From a bacterium (GTDB lineage: Bacteria; UBP6; UBA1177), in assembly GCA_017538365.1 (NCBI GenBank), contig JAFYIZ010000010.1, positions 1 to 57,120 on the forward strand: DNA of 57,120 nucleotides, in the 5' to 3' direction. Numbering within the stretch: position 1 is the stretch's first letter; each line of letters starts with the position of its first letter. The position numbers were made by a program, and so were the translations under genes. Below the pieces are notes generated by a model that saw only the letters and a program-made list of their open reading frames with translations, made no database searches and was not told the origin of the DNA. Shown piece by piece: positions 15,172-23,662 of this stretch.

Positions 15172-16518
15172 ATGAGACGTGAAATAGACATGCTTAACGG
15201 CGGTTTTGCCAAAAAAATATTACAGTTTGCGATTCCTCTTGCTCTGACTGGCATTCTTCAGCAGTTTTTCAACGCGGCAGACGTCATGGTGGTCGGGCGT
15301 TTCGCGAGCAAGATCGCGATGGCGGCTGTCGGCTGTAACACGCCTGTTATCGGTATCGTCGTCAATCTTTTCGTCGGGATCTCTACCGGAGCGACTGTCG
15401 TTATAGCCAAATGCATAGGGAAGGGAGACCGTGACGGCGTGAAAAGGGCGGTTCACACTGCGGTTTTCCTAAGTCTTGTCTGTGGAAGCGTCATGGCACT
15501 GCTTGCTCTTTCTGTTTCGAGCCGCATAATGTCACTTCTTTCTGTGCCCGAAGAAGTCTTTCCGATGGCGCTTTCCTATTTCCGGATCTACATTTCGGGG
15601 CTTCCGGCGATACTTCTTTACAACTTTGAATCGGCGATATTCCGTTCGCGCGGAGACACAAACACTCCGCTTGTCTGCCTTGTTGCAGCAGGGATCGTGA
15701 ATGTTCTGCTCAACCTCTTTTTTGTTCTTGTTCTGAAAATGGGGGCTTCTGGAGTCGCAATAGCCACGGTCATTTCAAATATTTTGAGTTCGGGCGCGAT
15801 GTTCATCGTTCTTCTGCGCTCTAAAAGCGATGTTGGGATCGAATTTCACAAGATCAGAGCCGATCACGCTTCTCTTCTCGAAATCCTGCGCATCGGCATT
15901 CCGGCGGGAGTCCAGAGCATGGTTTTCGCTCTTTCGAACATCATAATACAGTCCGCGATAAACTCTCTGGGAGCCGATGTCATGGCAGCATCGGCTGCTG
16001 CTTTCAACACCGAGATTTTTGCTTACTTCATAGTGAACGCTTTCGGTCAGGCATGCACTGCTTTCATCGGGCAGAATTACGGTGCTAAGAAACTCGACCG
16101 ATGCAGAAAAGTGACTCTTCACGCATTCTGGATGGACTGCGTTTTCACAGCAGCAGTCGCCCTGCCGATAATAATTTTCTCGCGTGAACTTTTGAGTCTT
16201 TTCAACGGAGATCCTGCAGTTATCGAATACGGAAGAACGAGGATACTCTACATCACTTCTTTCCAGCTGCTTAACCTTTCGGTCGAGATTTTTTCTGGAA
16301 GTCTGCGCGGTTACGGAAATTCGCTTGCTCCCGCTCTGATCGCGTTACTCGGCATCTGCGTGACGCGCGTCATCTGGGTTTTTACGGTTTTTCCGATGGA
16401 TCGTACTTACAGCACACTTCTTGCGTGCTACCCGATAAGCTGGAGCATCACTTCTGCGATAATGCTCGGTTACTATTTCTGGTTTATGCGATTTGCGCTG
16501 AATAAAAGGAGGGGTTGA
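15172..16518 (+). CDS. MATE family multidrug/Na+ efflux transporter
   Basis: A protein of 448 residues with twelve predicted membrane helices. The N terminus (DMLNGGFAKKILQFAIPLALTG, then QQFFNAADVMVVGRF) is diagnostic of the MATE/NorM-DinF family, which exports drugs or metabolites in exchange for Na+ or H+. ATG 15172 follows GAGAGG and is preferred over GTG 15151. Its stop overlaps the Nudix start by one base (TGATG), so the two genes are coupled. Confidence 0.92.
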   Translation: MRREIDMLNGGFAKKILQFAIPLALTGILQQFFNAADVMVVGRFASKIAMAAVGCNTPVIGIVVNLFVGISTGATVVIAKCIGKGDRDGVKRAVHTAVFLSLVCGSVMALLALSVSSRIMSLLSVPEEVFPMALSYFRIYISGLPAILLYNFESAIFRSRGDTNTPLVCLVAAGIVNVLLNLFFVLVLKMGASGVAIATVISNILSSGAMFIVLLRSKSDVGIEFHKIRADHASLLEILRIGIPAGVQSMVFALSNIIIQSAINSLGADVMAASAAAFNTEIFAYFIVNAFGQACTAFIGQNYGAKKLDRCRKVTLHAFWMDCVFTAAVALPIIIFSRELLSLFNGDPAVIEYGRTRILYITSFQLLNLSVEIFSGSLRGYGNSLAPALIALLGICVTRVIWVFTVFPMDRTYSTLLACYPISWSITSAIMLGYYFWFMRFALNKRRG

Positions 16519-16916
16519 TGATCGAAGTCGTTGCCGCGCTTATCCGAAATAACGGAAAATTCATGATCTGTCAGCGGCCTGAAAACAAGTCCCGGGCGCT
16601 TTTGTGGGAGTTCCCCGGCGGAAAAGTCGAAGCCGGTGAGACGAAAGAGGCGGCGCTTGCCCGTGAATGCAGGGAAGAGCTTGACATCGAACTTTCAGTC
16701 GGTGCCGTTTTTGCCGACTCGACCTTTGTTTATCCCGATATTTCAGTGCATCTCACTCTTTTGGAAGCCCGTATTGTCCGCGGTGAACCGAAACTTCTCG
16801 AACACAAAGACTTCCGCTGGATAACGCCTGAAGAAGCGCATCTTTTTGAATTTTCGCCCGCAGATGTTCCGTTCGTCGAAAAACTAGTCATTCTGAGTGT
16901 AGCGAAGAATCTCTGA
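16518..16916 (+). CDS. MutT-like Nudix hydrolase with a repeat-encoded tail
   Basis: A protein of 132 residues with the Nudix box GKVEAGETKEAALARECREE (one variant position: Asp instead of the usual Gly after REELx), so it should hydrolyse nucleoside diphosphates linked to X, such as 8-oxo-dGTP. ATG 16518 sits in TGATG after AGGAGGGG. The natural domain appears to end near FVEKL; the last nine residues, VILSVAKNL, and the stop codon are encoded by a dispersed repeat that begins at 16887. The gene has therefore been extended or re-terminated by repeat insertion. Confidence 0.9.
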   Translation: MIEVVAALIRNNGKFMICQRPENKSRALLWEFPGGKVEAGETKEAALARECREELDIELSVGAVFADSTFVYPDISVHLTLLEARIVRGEPKLLEHKDFRWITPEEAHLFEFSPADVPFVEKLVILSVAKNL

Positions 16917-16944
16917 GATCTTTCGGACAAACCTCAAGATGACG
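16887..16944. repeat. Dispersed repeat copy 1 (GTCATTCTGAG...GATGACG)
   Basis: This 58-bp element starts GTCATTCTGAGTGTAGCGAA and ends CTCAAGATGACG; the two ends are imperfect inverted repeats. A second copy lies at 37680-37736. I recognise it as a repeat seen in many unrelated environmental genomes, where it yields the peptides VILSxAKNL and RFFAxLRMT in genes it overlaps. Here it supplies the end of the Nudix gene. Confidence 0.8.
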
Positions 16945-16958
16945 TTCATGCACAAATT

Positions 16959-16987
16959 TTGACCAAGCATTTGATATTATTTATAAT
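16959..16987 (+). promoter_or_regulatory. Predicted promoter of the UbiA-family gene
   Basis: TTGACC (16959-16964), 17 nt, perfect TATAAT (16982-16987), just downstream of the dispersed repeat. Confidence 0.7.
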
Positions 16988-17015
16988 GAAATGTTTTTTG
17001 GGGATGGAGAGTGAT

Positions 17016-17885
17016 ATGAAAGCGTTTTTCAAAATGATCAGACCGCATCAGTACATCAAGAATATGCTTGTCTTTTTTCCGCTTTTTTTCGCGAAAAGAA
17101 TTACCGATGTAACACTTCTTCAAAGCGCGGCGATGGCATTCGTCTCATTTTGCTTTGCGGCAAGTACAATCTATATTTTCAACGATATCCGCGACATAGA
17201 AAAAGATAAAGTTCACCCGAAAAAGAAGCACCGTCCGATTGCAAGCGGAGCTGTTTCGATAAAGGCTGCGGTAATCACCGACGTGATTTTTCTTGTTCTG
17301 GCTCTTGCCGTTTCGTTTGTCACCAGCATCAGAATGGGAATCATAATCCTCATCTATCTCGTGATAAATCTCTTCTATTCGCTGGGAATGAAAAATATAG
17401 CGATCCTCGATATTTTTGCGGTTTCGACAGGATTTCTGCTTCGTCTTCTTTCGGGAACCGAATACGGAGCAGTCGCCGGCGTTCTCCCTTCGCACTGGAT
17501 AATAATCATGACATTTCTCCTCAGCCTTTTCCTTGCAATCGCTAAAAGGCGTGACGACCTTGTCCTTGCAGAAAGCGGACTTGACGTAAGAAAGTCGATA
17601 TCAGGCTATTCGCTTGAATTTATCAACGGTGTCATGAGCATAATGTCGGCAGTGATCATTGTTTCTTACCTTCTTTACACGCTCGATCCGGCGGTGCAGG
17701 CACATTACGGCTCGAAAAATGTTTATGCAACGACATTCTTTGTTCTTCTCGGCTTGCTCAGGTATATGCAGATAACTTTTGTCGAGAAAAAGAGCGGAAG
17801 CCCGACAGACATCGTTTACAAAGACAGATTTCTGCAGATCACGCTGGTCGCCTGGGTCGCGTCTTTTCTTTTCTTTGTTTACTGA
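17016..17885 (+). CDS. UbiA-family prenyltransferase, decaprenyl-phosphate phosphoribosyltransferase type
   Basis: A protein of 289 residues with about eight membrane helices. MIRPHQYIKNMLVFFPLFF at the N terminus and the prenyl-diphosphate motif NDIRDIEKDKVHPKKKHRPIA (NDxxDxxxD) place it in the UbiA superfamily. The wording of the motifs is closest to polyprenyl-phosphate phosphoribosyltransferases of the Rv3806c type, which make the donor for ribose or arabinose in envelope polymers; other UbiA substrates remain possible. ATG 17016 follows GGAGAG. It converges with the ketosynthase gene across a 52-bp gap that contains inverted repeats. Confidence 0.85.
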   Translation: MKAFFKMIRPHQYIKNMLVFFPLFFAKRITDVTLLQSAAMAFVSFCFAASTIYIFNDIRDIEKDKVHPKKKHRPIASGAVSIKAAVITDVIFLVLALAVSFVTSIRMGIIILIYLVINLFYSLGMKNIAILDIFAVSTGFLLRLLSGTEYGAVAGVLPSHWIIIMTFLLSLFLAIAKRRDDLVLAESGLDVRKSISGYSLEFINGVMSIMSAVIIVSYLLYTLDPAVQAHYGSKNVYATTFFVLLGLLRYMQITFVEKKSGSPTDIVYKDRFLQITLVAWVASFLFFVY

Positions 17886-17889
17886 TTGC

Positions 17890-17933
17890 CGAGATATCGA
17901 GATCTCGTGATTACGATCCGGGATTCCGTGATC
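17890..17933. repeat. Inverted repeats between convergent genes (palindromic family copy A)
   Basis: Two stems: CGAGAT/ATCTCG (17890-17895, 17902-17907) and GATTACG/CGTGATC (17909-17915, 17927-17933, one G-T pair). The second resembles the element at 31266-31299. Between two convergent genes it could act as a bidirectional transcription stop, though no long T-run follows. Confidence 0.55.
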
Positions 17934-17937
17934 CTGT

Positions 17938-19197
17938 TTATTTGAATTTCTTGAAAATCAGTGACGTGTTGATCCCGCCGAAAGCGAAGTTGTTCGACAT
18001 GACGTATTCGCAGTCCATTTCCATGCCCTGACCTTTGATATAGCCGAGCGGCGCGCACTGCGGATCAAGTTCGTCGAGGTTTACGTTCGGGTGATACCAG
18101 TTTTCATTCATCATGTTTATCGTGACCCAGCTTTCAACTGCGCCGCAGGCTCCCAGCAGGTGTCCGACGTAGCTTTTTGTCGATGAAAGGGGAACCGGAC
18201 GCTTGAAAACGTTGTGAACGGCGGTCGTTTCCGAAATGTCTCCGTAATAAGTTGCCGTACCGTGCGCATTGACGTAGCCGATATCGTCTGAAGTGATGTT
18301 CGCATTCGCAAGTGCCGCTTCCATGCAGATCCCCTGAGTGTAGTAGTTTGGGCTCGTGATGTGGAATCCGTCGGAATTCGTTGCGAAACCGGCAACTTCG
18401 CAGAATATCTTTGCACCGCGCTTTACCGCGTGTTCAAGGTCTTCAAGGATCAGAGTTCCGGCGCCTTCGCCGATGACGAGGCCGTCGCGGTCTTTGTCAA
18501 AGCATCTCGGAGTTGCTTCCGGAGTTTTGTTTTTGAAGCTTGCCTGCCCCAAAGTGTCGAAAATAGCTGCGTTGGGAGCGGAAAGTTCTTCTGCGCCGCC
18601 GCATATCATCATATCCTGTCTGCCGTCGGCTATTGCTTCATATCCGTAACCGACTGCCTGGCTTCCCGAAGTGCAGGCGGTGTCGGTGATTATCATTCTG
18701 CCGCGGATCTGATAAAAAACAGAAAGGTTGCACGCATTCGTCTGCGGCATCGCCTTGATGTAGGTCTGCGAATCAAATTTCGAGGTGTCGCCGGTCGTCA
18801 TCATCGTGGCAAGGGCGTTTACGGCATCCAGGCTTCCCATGCAGGTTCCGTAAGCGATTCCGGTGCGTCCGTTTTTGAGCTCTTCGATTACGTCTCCGTT
18901 TTCAGCGAGAAGCCCTGCAACTCTGAGAGCATCCTCTGTTGCCACAAGCGAAAGGAGCGCGACTCTTCCCATTCCGCGGATTTTTTTGCGCGGGTAAGTC
19001 GGAAGCTCCTCGTTGTATGGCGAAGCGAGGCGAGTATTCATCTTCGTGAAGCGCTCCCATTCGGGCATATATGAAATTCTGTTTCTGCATGCTTTTAAGT
19101 TGGTGAAAGCCTCTTCCCAGCTTCTTCCGAGAGAAGAGAGCATTCCGCCGCCTGTTACTACGACACGGCGTTTGCCGTCATGTCTTATAAAGTTCAT
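17938..19197 (-). CDS. Beta-ketoacyl-ACP synthase, FabF type (ApeR/ApeO-like)
   Basis: A protein of 419 residues with the full ketosynthase triad: C175 in DTACTSGSQ, H312 in NAHGTATYYGD and H346 in SYVGHLLGACG, and K341. It condenses malonyl-ACP with the growing acyl chain. The start overlaps the ketoreductase stop by four bases. The order dehydratase-ketoreductase-ketosynthase is that of apeP-apeQ-apeR in aryl polyene clusters, and the sequence is less like housekeeping FabF (no usual QAMDNGRV-type text). Confidence 0.9.
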   Translation of the reverse strand: MNFIRHDGKRRVVVTGGGMLSSLGRSWEEAFTNLKACRNRISYMPEWERFTKMNTRLASPYNEELPTYPRKKIRGMGRVALLSLVATEDALRVAGLLAENGDVIEELKNGRTGIAYGTCMGSLDAVNALATMMTTGDTSKFDSQTYIKAMPQTNACNLSVFYQIRGRMIITDTACTSGSQAVGYGYEAIADGRQDMMICGGAEELSAPNAAIFDTLGQASFKNKTPEATPRCFDKDRDGLVIGEGAGTLILEDLEHAVKRGAKIFCEVAGFATNSDGFHITSPNYYTQGICMEAALANANITSDDIGYVNAHGTATYYGDISETTAVHNVFKRPVPLSSTKSYVGHLLGACGAVESWVTINMMNENWYHPNVNLDELDPQCAPLGYIKGQGMEMDCEYVMSNNFAFGGINTSLIFKKFK

Positions 19198-19943
19198 TCC
19201 ATTCCTCCGTTTACAGAGATCACCTGTTTTGTGATATAGCCGGATTCTTCCGAGAGTAAAAACAGTGCGAGTGATGCGATTTCTTCAGGTTTACCGATTC
19301 TGTTCATCGGTATGCTTTCGACTATCTTTTCATACATTTCAGGGATTATTCCTTTTATCATATCAGTTTCGATAAGCCCCGGCGCGATGCAGTTTACCGT
19401 GATTCTCCTTGATGCGAGCTCCATTGCCAGAGCTTTTGCCGCGCCGATTATTCCGGCTTTTGCCGCGCTGTAGTTTACCTGTCCGCGGTTTCCGATGATG
19501 CCGGTTATTGAAGAAATCACGATTATTCTGCCTCCGCGCTTGTTGCTTCTGCGAGCCATCGGCATTACAAGCGGCTGAATCACGTTGTAGAAACTGTCGA
19601 GATCAGTTCTGATGACGTCATCCCATTCGTCGCCTTTCATTGCGGCAAAAACGTTGTCGCGGGTGATTCCGGCGTTGCTGACGATTCCCCAGAGAGGGCC
19701 TTTTTCTTCGGTTATTTTGTTAAGTATTTCTCTGCATTCTTCGCGGTTTGTCACGTCGAATTTCAAAAGTTCGCCGTTTCCGCCTGCTTCTTTTATAAGG
19801 TTTAAAGTTTCCTGAGCGCGCTCAACGCCTCTGTTGTAGTGGCAGATTACAAAATAACCTGACGCAGCCGCTTTAACTGCGATTGCTCTTCCGATGCCGC
19901 CGCTTGCACCTGTCACGAGTATGGTTTTGTCGGAATTACTCAA
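19194..19943 (-). CDS. 3-oxoacyl-ACP reductase, FabG type (ApeQ-like)
   Basis: A protein of 249 residues, classical short-chain dehydrogenase: cofactor loop TGASGGIG (11-18), NAG (90-92), S144/S145, Y158 and K162 of the catalytic set, and a PGLIETDM segment. It reduces 3-oxoacyl-ACP with NADPH. Overlaps with both neighbours (8 bases upstream, 4 bases downstream) show a tightly coupled operon. By synteny it is the ApeQ equivalent. Confidence 0.92.
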   Translation of the reverse strand: MSNSDKTILVTGASGGIGRAIAVKAAASGYFVICHYNRGVERAQETLNLIKEAGGNGELLKFDVTNREECREILNKITEEKGPLWGIVSNAGITRDNVFAAMKGDEWDDVIRTDLDSFYNVIQPLVMPMARRSNKRGGRIIVISSITGIIGNRGQVNYSAAKAGIIGAAKALAMELASRRITVNCIAPGLIETDMIKGIIPEMYEKIVESIPMNRIGKPEEIASLALFLLSEESGYITKQVISVNGGME

Positions 19944-20445
19944 GATAACGCCCCCTTATTTCCTTTAATTGTTCAAGACTTTCTATTTCTATCGCCGAAA
20001 TTTTCGCCGTAACGACCGGTTCTTCGCCGCCGTCAGATGTGAAAAGCTCTCCGATGTAGTTGTAAAGCGCCGATTCTGCATCGCAGTAGTCTTCAGTCAT
20101 CCTCATTCTGACTGTTTCGCCTGCTTTGAACCACTCTCTTTTCGTTTTGAAACCGGTGACCGAAAGAATCATTCCGGGAAGAATTTTGCGACCGAAAAGT
20201 TTGTGGGCGATTCCCGTAAGAGCGCAGACAGTCTGTGCCATAAGCTCAAAACTGACCCAGCTCGGGATGCCGTCTGCATCTTTTTCATAAAAAATGCACT
20301 CTTTCGTGATATCGTATTCGCCCGTTATGATGTGTTTTTCAATGTCGTAACTGACTATGCGCGAGAGCAGAAGCATCTTTCCGCGGTGCGGCAGATACTC
20401 TTCAATCTCGTTTTCGCCAATAAATTCAGGAACTTTGGCATTCAT
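19936..20445 (-). CDS. ApeP-like hotdog dehydratase
   Basis: A protein of 169 residues with the EYLPHRGKMLLL segment of the ApeP/FabA-like 3-hydroxyacyl-ACP dehydratase group and a WVSFELMAQTVCAL helix that matches the hotdog central helix with its acidic residue. It likely works with the ApeI-like protein at 6238-6606, as the ApeI-ApeP pair does in aryl polyene synthesis. It is the first gene of the three-gene operon, divergent from tRNA-Pro. Confidence 0.85.
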   Translation of the reverse strand: MNAKVPEFIGENEIEEYLPHRGKMLLLSRIVSYDIEKHIITGEYDITKECIFYEKDADGIPSWVSFELMAQTVCALTGIAHKLFGRKILPGMILSVTGFKTKREWFKAGETVRMRMTEDYCDAESALYNYIGELFTSDGGEEPVVTAKISAIEIESLEQLKEIRGRYLE

Positions 20446-20474
20446 CGTTATTCCCTCTCAAAATGCAGGCGCGT

Positions 20475-20501
20475 ATTACACAATTTTTAGGGAAGTGTCA
20501 A
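20475..20501 (-). promoter_or_regulatory. Predicted promoter of the second APE-like operon
   Basis: Perfect TTGACA (20501-20496), 15 nt, TGTAAT (20480-20475). The spacer is short, so strength is uncertain. Confidence 0.5.
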
Positions 20502-20523
20502 ACAAAAAAAGAATGAAAAAAAT

Positions 20524-20551
20524 TTGCTATTTGAAAATAAGTTGCTATAAA
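20524..20551 (+). promoter_or_regulatory. Predicted promoter of tRNA-Pro
   Basis: TTGCTA (20524-20529), 16 nt, TATAAA (20546-20551), 17 nt before the tRNA 5' end, followed by a GC-containing discriminator. Confidence 0.6.
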
Positions 20552-20568
20552 GCGTCCGTTTTTTGGGT

Positions 20569-20645
20569 CGGGATGTAGCTCAGCCTGGTAGAGTGCTGCG
20601 TTCGGGACGCAGAAGTCGCTGGTTCGAACCCAGTCATCCCGACCA
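20569..20645 (+). tRNA. tRNA-Pro (anticodon CGG)
   Basis: A 77-nt cloverleaf. The acceptor stem is CGGGATG/CATCCCG (20569-20575 and 20635-20641), with D-loop AGCTCAGCCTGGTAGAG, anticodon arm CTGCG-TTCGGGA-CGCAG with CGG at 20603-20605, T-arm GGTTCGAACC and an encoded 3' CCA. It reads CCG codons. Confidence 0.96.
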
Positions 20646-20662
20646 CTTTTGTTCAAAGTATC

Positions 20663-21340
20663 GTGAAGAAACTAATAATCATACCGCTTTTAATTCCTTT
20701 TATCGTTCTGGCGGTATTCTTTTTATCTTTTTCGACCTATTCCGAAGATGACGGCTGCGTGGTTCTCCTGAACTCGTTCAAAGAGGGTATAGTTTTTGAA
20801 AATATTGTTTTTCTTGAAGCTGACAATGCTGAAAAGTGCAGTAAAAACAATACGTTGATTCTATATACGCTTAAAGGCCGGGATGCTCTGAAATTTGTCG
20901 AGCCTCAGAAAGTGAAAAAGGATAAAATCTCGTTTTTTGTCTCTTCCATTGTTCCGGAACGGCGCGGAGACGATCTTCCGATGGTTCACGGTGAACAGCG
21001 CGACGATGATAAAAAACCTTCGAAAGGCGATATTCCGTCTGATTTGCGTACTCCTCTGCCGGACAAGGGGAGCGATTTTGTCGTTTATTATTTCTACAAC
21101 GATCCTGAATCTTCTGAGGAAGAGCTTGCCGAAGCATTCACCGGCATTCAGGAAAATCCGGTAAATCTTATTCTTACAGGCACTTACAAAGCAGCCCAGG
21201 CAAGTATGATCCGTCCGCAGCTTGCATTGTTCGGTTCAGCAGATAAACCTGAGTTCGCTGTTCTGGTTTTTTCTGTTATCCGGCTCGAAGACGGAGACAA
21301 AAAAGTGCTGGTACGTTCCTTTAACCGCAGATTCATGTAA
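20663..21340 (+). CDS. Membrane-anchored protein of unknown function
   Basis: A protein of 225 residues starting at GTG 20663, 17 bases after the tRNA; no better start is present and the ribosome site is weak. Residues 4-24 form one hydrophobic helix (signal anchor), followed by a soluble domain with a charged, Pro-rich middle (PERRGDD...DDDKKPSKGD). I do not recognise the family. The position suggests read-through from the tRNA promoter, or an unseen promoter of its own. Confidence 0.6.
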   Translation: MKKLIIIPLLIPFIVLAVFFLSFSTYSEDDGCVVLLNSFKEGIVFENIVFLEADNAEKCSKNNTLILYTLKGRDALKFVEPQKVKKDKISFFVSSIVPERRGDDLPMVHGEQRDDDKKPSKGDIPSDLRTPLPDKGSDFVVYYFYNDPESSEEELAEAFTGIQENPVNLILTGTYKAAQASMIRPQLALFGSADKPEFAVLVFSVIRLEDGDKKVLVRSFNRRFM

Positions 21341-21370
21341 AATATGGCGGAATTACAGACTTTTACACGG

Positions 21371-21591
21371 TTTTTCAACACCTCGGAAAGTTTTCCACAT
21401 TTGTGTTGCAAAACCCCGTTTTTTTGCCCGAAATACGCTAAGATATCAAAGGTTTTCTTGATTTGCACAAAAAAATGTGCATCGGTTTTGCTTAATAAAA
21501 TTGCTGTGTTGGCTACTCTCACTGAAGAAATTTTGTGGAAAAATCATATAACTGAATAAAAATCTCAATAATGTTGAAAAAATGTGGAAAA
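21371..21591. other. DnaA-box-like cluster in an AT-rich intergenic region
   Basis: The 303-bp gap between 21341 and 21643 has no gene. It carries three exact copies of TTTTCCACA: 21391-21399 (plus), 21534-21542 and 21583-21591 (both minus), which fit the DnaA consensus TTWTNCACA. Two copies of TTTTTCAACA (21371-21380 plus, 21572-21581 minus) sit next to the outer boxes, in mirror order. The rest is AT-rich. It could be a replication origin or a DnaA-controlled promoter of the helicase gene; none of the usual origin genes (dnaA, dnaN, rpmH) is in the window. Confidence 0.45.
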
Positions 21592-21643
21592 CCTATCATA
21601 TTTTGTTTGATTAGCCGCTAATTATTGTTAATTGGAGCTAAGT

Positions 21644-23653
21644 TTGAATAAAGTGGATAAAAATCTTAGTGCACCGCAGGAAAAAGCGGTAAAAACAACC
21701 GAAGGAGCAGTCCTTGTTTTTGCCGGAGCCGGTTCGGGAAAAACGCGCGTCATAACGCACAGAATTGCGTGGCTTGTCGAAGGACTCGGAGTCAGGCCTG
21801 AGAACATTCTCGCCGTCACTTTTACGAACAAGGCGGCCCGTGAGATGCGCGAAAGGCTCCATTCGCTTCTCGATGATGAAGAAAAGTCTTCGGGAGTCAC
21901 GCTCTGCACTTTCCACGCGCTCGGTCTTTCGATTCTGCACAAAGAATATGAAAAAATAGGTTATCCGGCCGACTTCACGATATATTCTCCTTATGAGCAG
22001 AGTGAACTCATGAAGCGCGTCATGGCTGATGAAAAGGTTTCTGCGGAGCGCTTTTCTGCTCAAGCTTTAGTTTCTGCGATTTCAAAGATGAAAAATGACC
22101 CGACGCTGCGCGGGAAAACCTCGTTTCTTGTTTCAAACCTCACGAACGCTGTCGCAAACAGGCTTTTCGAACCTTACTGCAGGGCTATGAAAGTACGTGC
22201 GGCGCTTGATTTTGACGATCTTATAACTCTGACGCTCGATTTGTTGAAAAAAGACGATGCAGTACGGATAAAATACGCTTCAAAATACAAATATATAATG
22301 GTTGACGAATATCAGGATACAAACCACGCGCAGTTTGAGTTCGTCAAACTCCTTTCTTCCGTCCACAAAAACATCTGTGTCGTAGGTGACGACGACCAGA
22401 GCATTTACAGCTGGAGAGGAGCAAATGTCGAAAACATTCTCAATTTCGAGCGCGATTTTGAGAATGTAACTATAGTCAAACTTGAGGAAAATTACCGCTC
22501 GATAAGCGAAATCGTCGATACTGCGGGAAAACTTATCGCCCACAACGCAAAACGCAGCCCGAAAAAGTGCTTTGCGTCAAGACAGGGCGAAGCAGGCGAG
22601 GGGATAAAGGTCGTAAAAAAGCAGAATGAAAAGGATGAAGCTGAATTTACGGCACAGGAAATCATGCGCTGGAAATCTGAAGGAGTGAAGTACAACGACA
22701 TCGCAGTTATTGTCCGCGCTAATTTTCAGACACGCTTTTTTGAAGTCGCCTTTTCGCAGTTCGGCGTTCCGTTTGTCGTTGTCGGAGGCAGCCGCTTTTT
22801 TGAAAACAAGGAGATCAAGGATATTCTGGCTTACATTCGGATCCTTCTCAATCCGCACGACGAAATAAATCTGCGAAGAATAATCAATTACCCTGCACGA
22901 GGTATCGGCAGCGGCACGATGGAAAAGTTTTTTTCCGTTTCTGCTTCTATGAAGCTTACTCCCATGCAGCTTGTCGAGGATTTCAGCATCTACAAAACGC
23001 TTTTCAGCACGGAACAGACATCAACTCTCGGCGCTTTTTCACTTTTGATGCACGAACTCAGGCAGAAATTCGAATCAGCCGATCCGCTCCAGTTTACCGC
23101 GTTTCTCGTAAAGCAGACCGGTATCGAAAACGAGATAAGAAAAAGTGCCGAAAACGAGGATGTCGCACGTATCAAACTCGACAATATTTCTGCTTTCTTC
23201 GATGCGGTTTCTACCGATCCGTCGCTGCCGGAACACAAGACTGCGAGGGCGTTTTTCGCCCGTTTCGTGAACAATGTCTCCCTTCTGGGAAGCGGAGAAG
23301 AGGAAAGCAGAGAAGGAAAAGTTACGATAATCACGGCTCACAGCGCGAAAGGGCTTGAATTTGACCGCGTTTTCATTCCGGGATTTTATCAGGGCGGTTT
23401 TCCGAACCACCTCGCAATAGAGGAATTCAATGTCGACGAAGAGCGCAGACTTGCTTATGTCGCGTTCACGAGAGCCAGAAAACGGCTTGTGATAACGATT
23501 CCCGAAACTGTATCTTTCCGCGGCAATACCAGAAAAACCGAGCCGTCAGTCTTTATCAGAGAATCGGAACTTAACGGTGAAAAGTACGGCGGACCGCCTG
23601 TAGATCAGAACAAAATGATCGAAGCGATGCTCGCAAAACTCAGAAAAAGCTGA
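21644..23653 (+). CDS. UvrD/Rep/PcrA-type DNA helicase
   Basis: A protein of 669 residues, superfamily 1A helicase, close in length to Rep. Motifs in order: SAPQEKAV (Q motif), VFAGAGSGKTRV (Walker A), AVTFTNKAAREM (Ia), VDEYQDTNHAQ (II), GDDDQSIYSWRGA (III), ENYRS (IV), TAHSAKGLEFDRVF (V) and ERRLAYVAFTRA (VI). It moves 3' to 5' on single-stranded DNA in replication restart or repair. I use TTG 21644 (GGAG six bases upstream) instead of TTG 21632. It sits directly downstream of the DnaA-box-like cluster. Confidence 0.93.
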   Translation: MNKVDKNLSAPQEKAVKTTEGAVLVFAGAGSGKTRVITHRIAWLVEGLGVRPENILAVTFTNKAAREMRERLHSLLDDEEKSSGVTLCTFHALGLSILHKEYEKIGYPADFTIYSPYEQSELMKRVMADEKVSAERFSAQALVSAISKMKNDPTLRGKTSFLVSNLTNAVANRLFEPYCRAMKVRAALDFDDLITLTLDLLKKDDAVRIKYASKYKYIMVDEYQDTNHAQFEFVKLLSSVHKNICVVGDDDQSIYSWRGANVENILNFERDFENVTIVKLEENYRSISEIVDTAGKLIAHNAKRSPKKCFASRQGEAGEGIKVVKKQNEKDEAEFTAQEIMRWKSEGVKYNDIAVIVRANFQTRFFEVAFSQFGVPFVVVGGSRFFENKEIKDILAYIRILLNPHDEINLRRIINYPARGIGSGTMEKFFSVSASMKLTPMQLVEDFSIYKTLFSTEQTSTLGAFSLLMHELRQKFESADPLQFTAFLVKQTGIENEIRKSAENEDVARIKLDNISAFFDAVSTDPSLPEHKTARAFFARFVNNVSLLGSGEEESREGKVTIITAHSAKGLEFDRVFIPGFYQGGFPNHLAIEEFNVDEERRLAYVAFTRARKRLVITIPETVSFRGNTRKTEPSVFIRESELNGEKYGGPPVDQNKMIEAMLAKLRKS

Positions 23654-23662
23654 ATTTTTGAT

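Noticed and set aside
23075-23410. Overlapping frames opposite the helicase gene
   Set aside because: Shadows of the helicase coding sequence with no domain or ribosome site.
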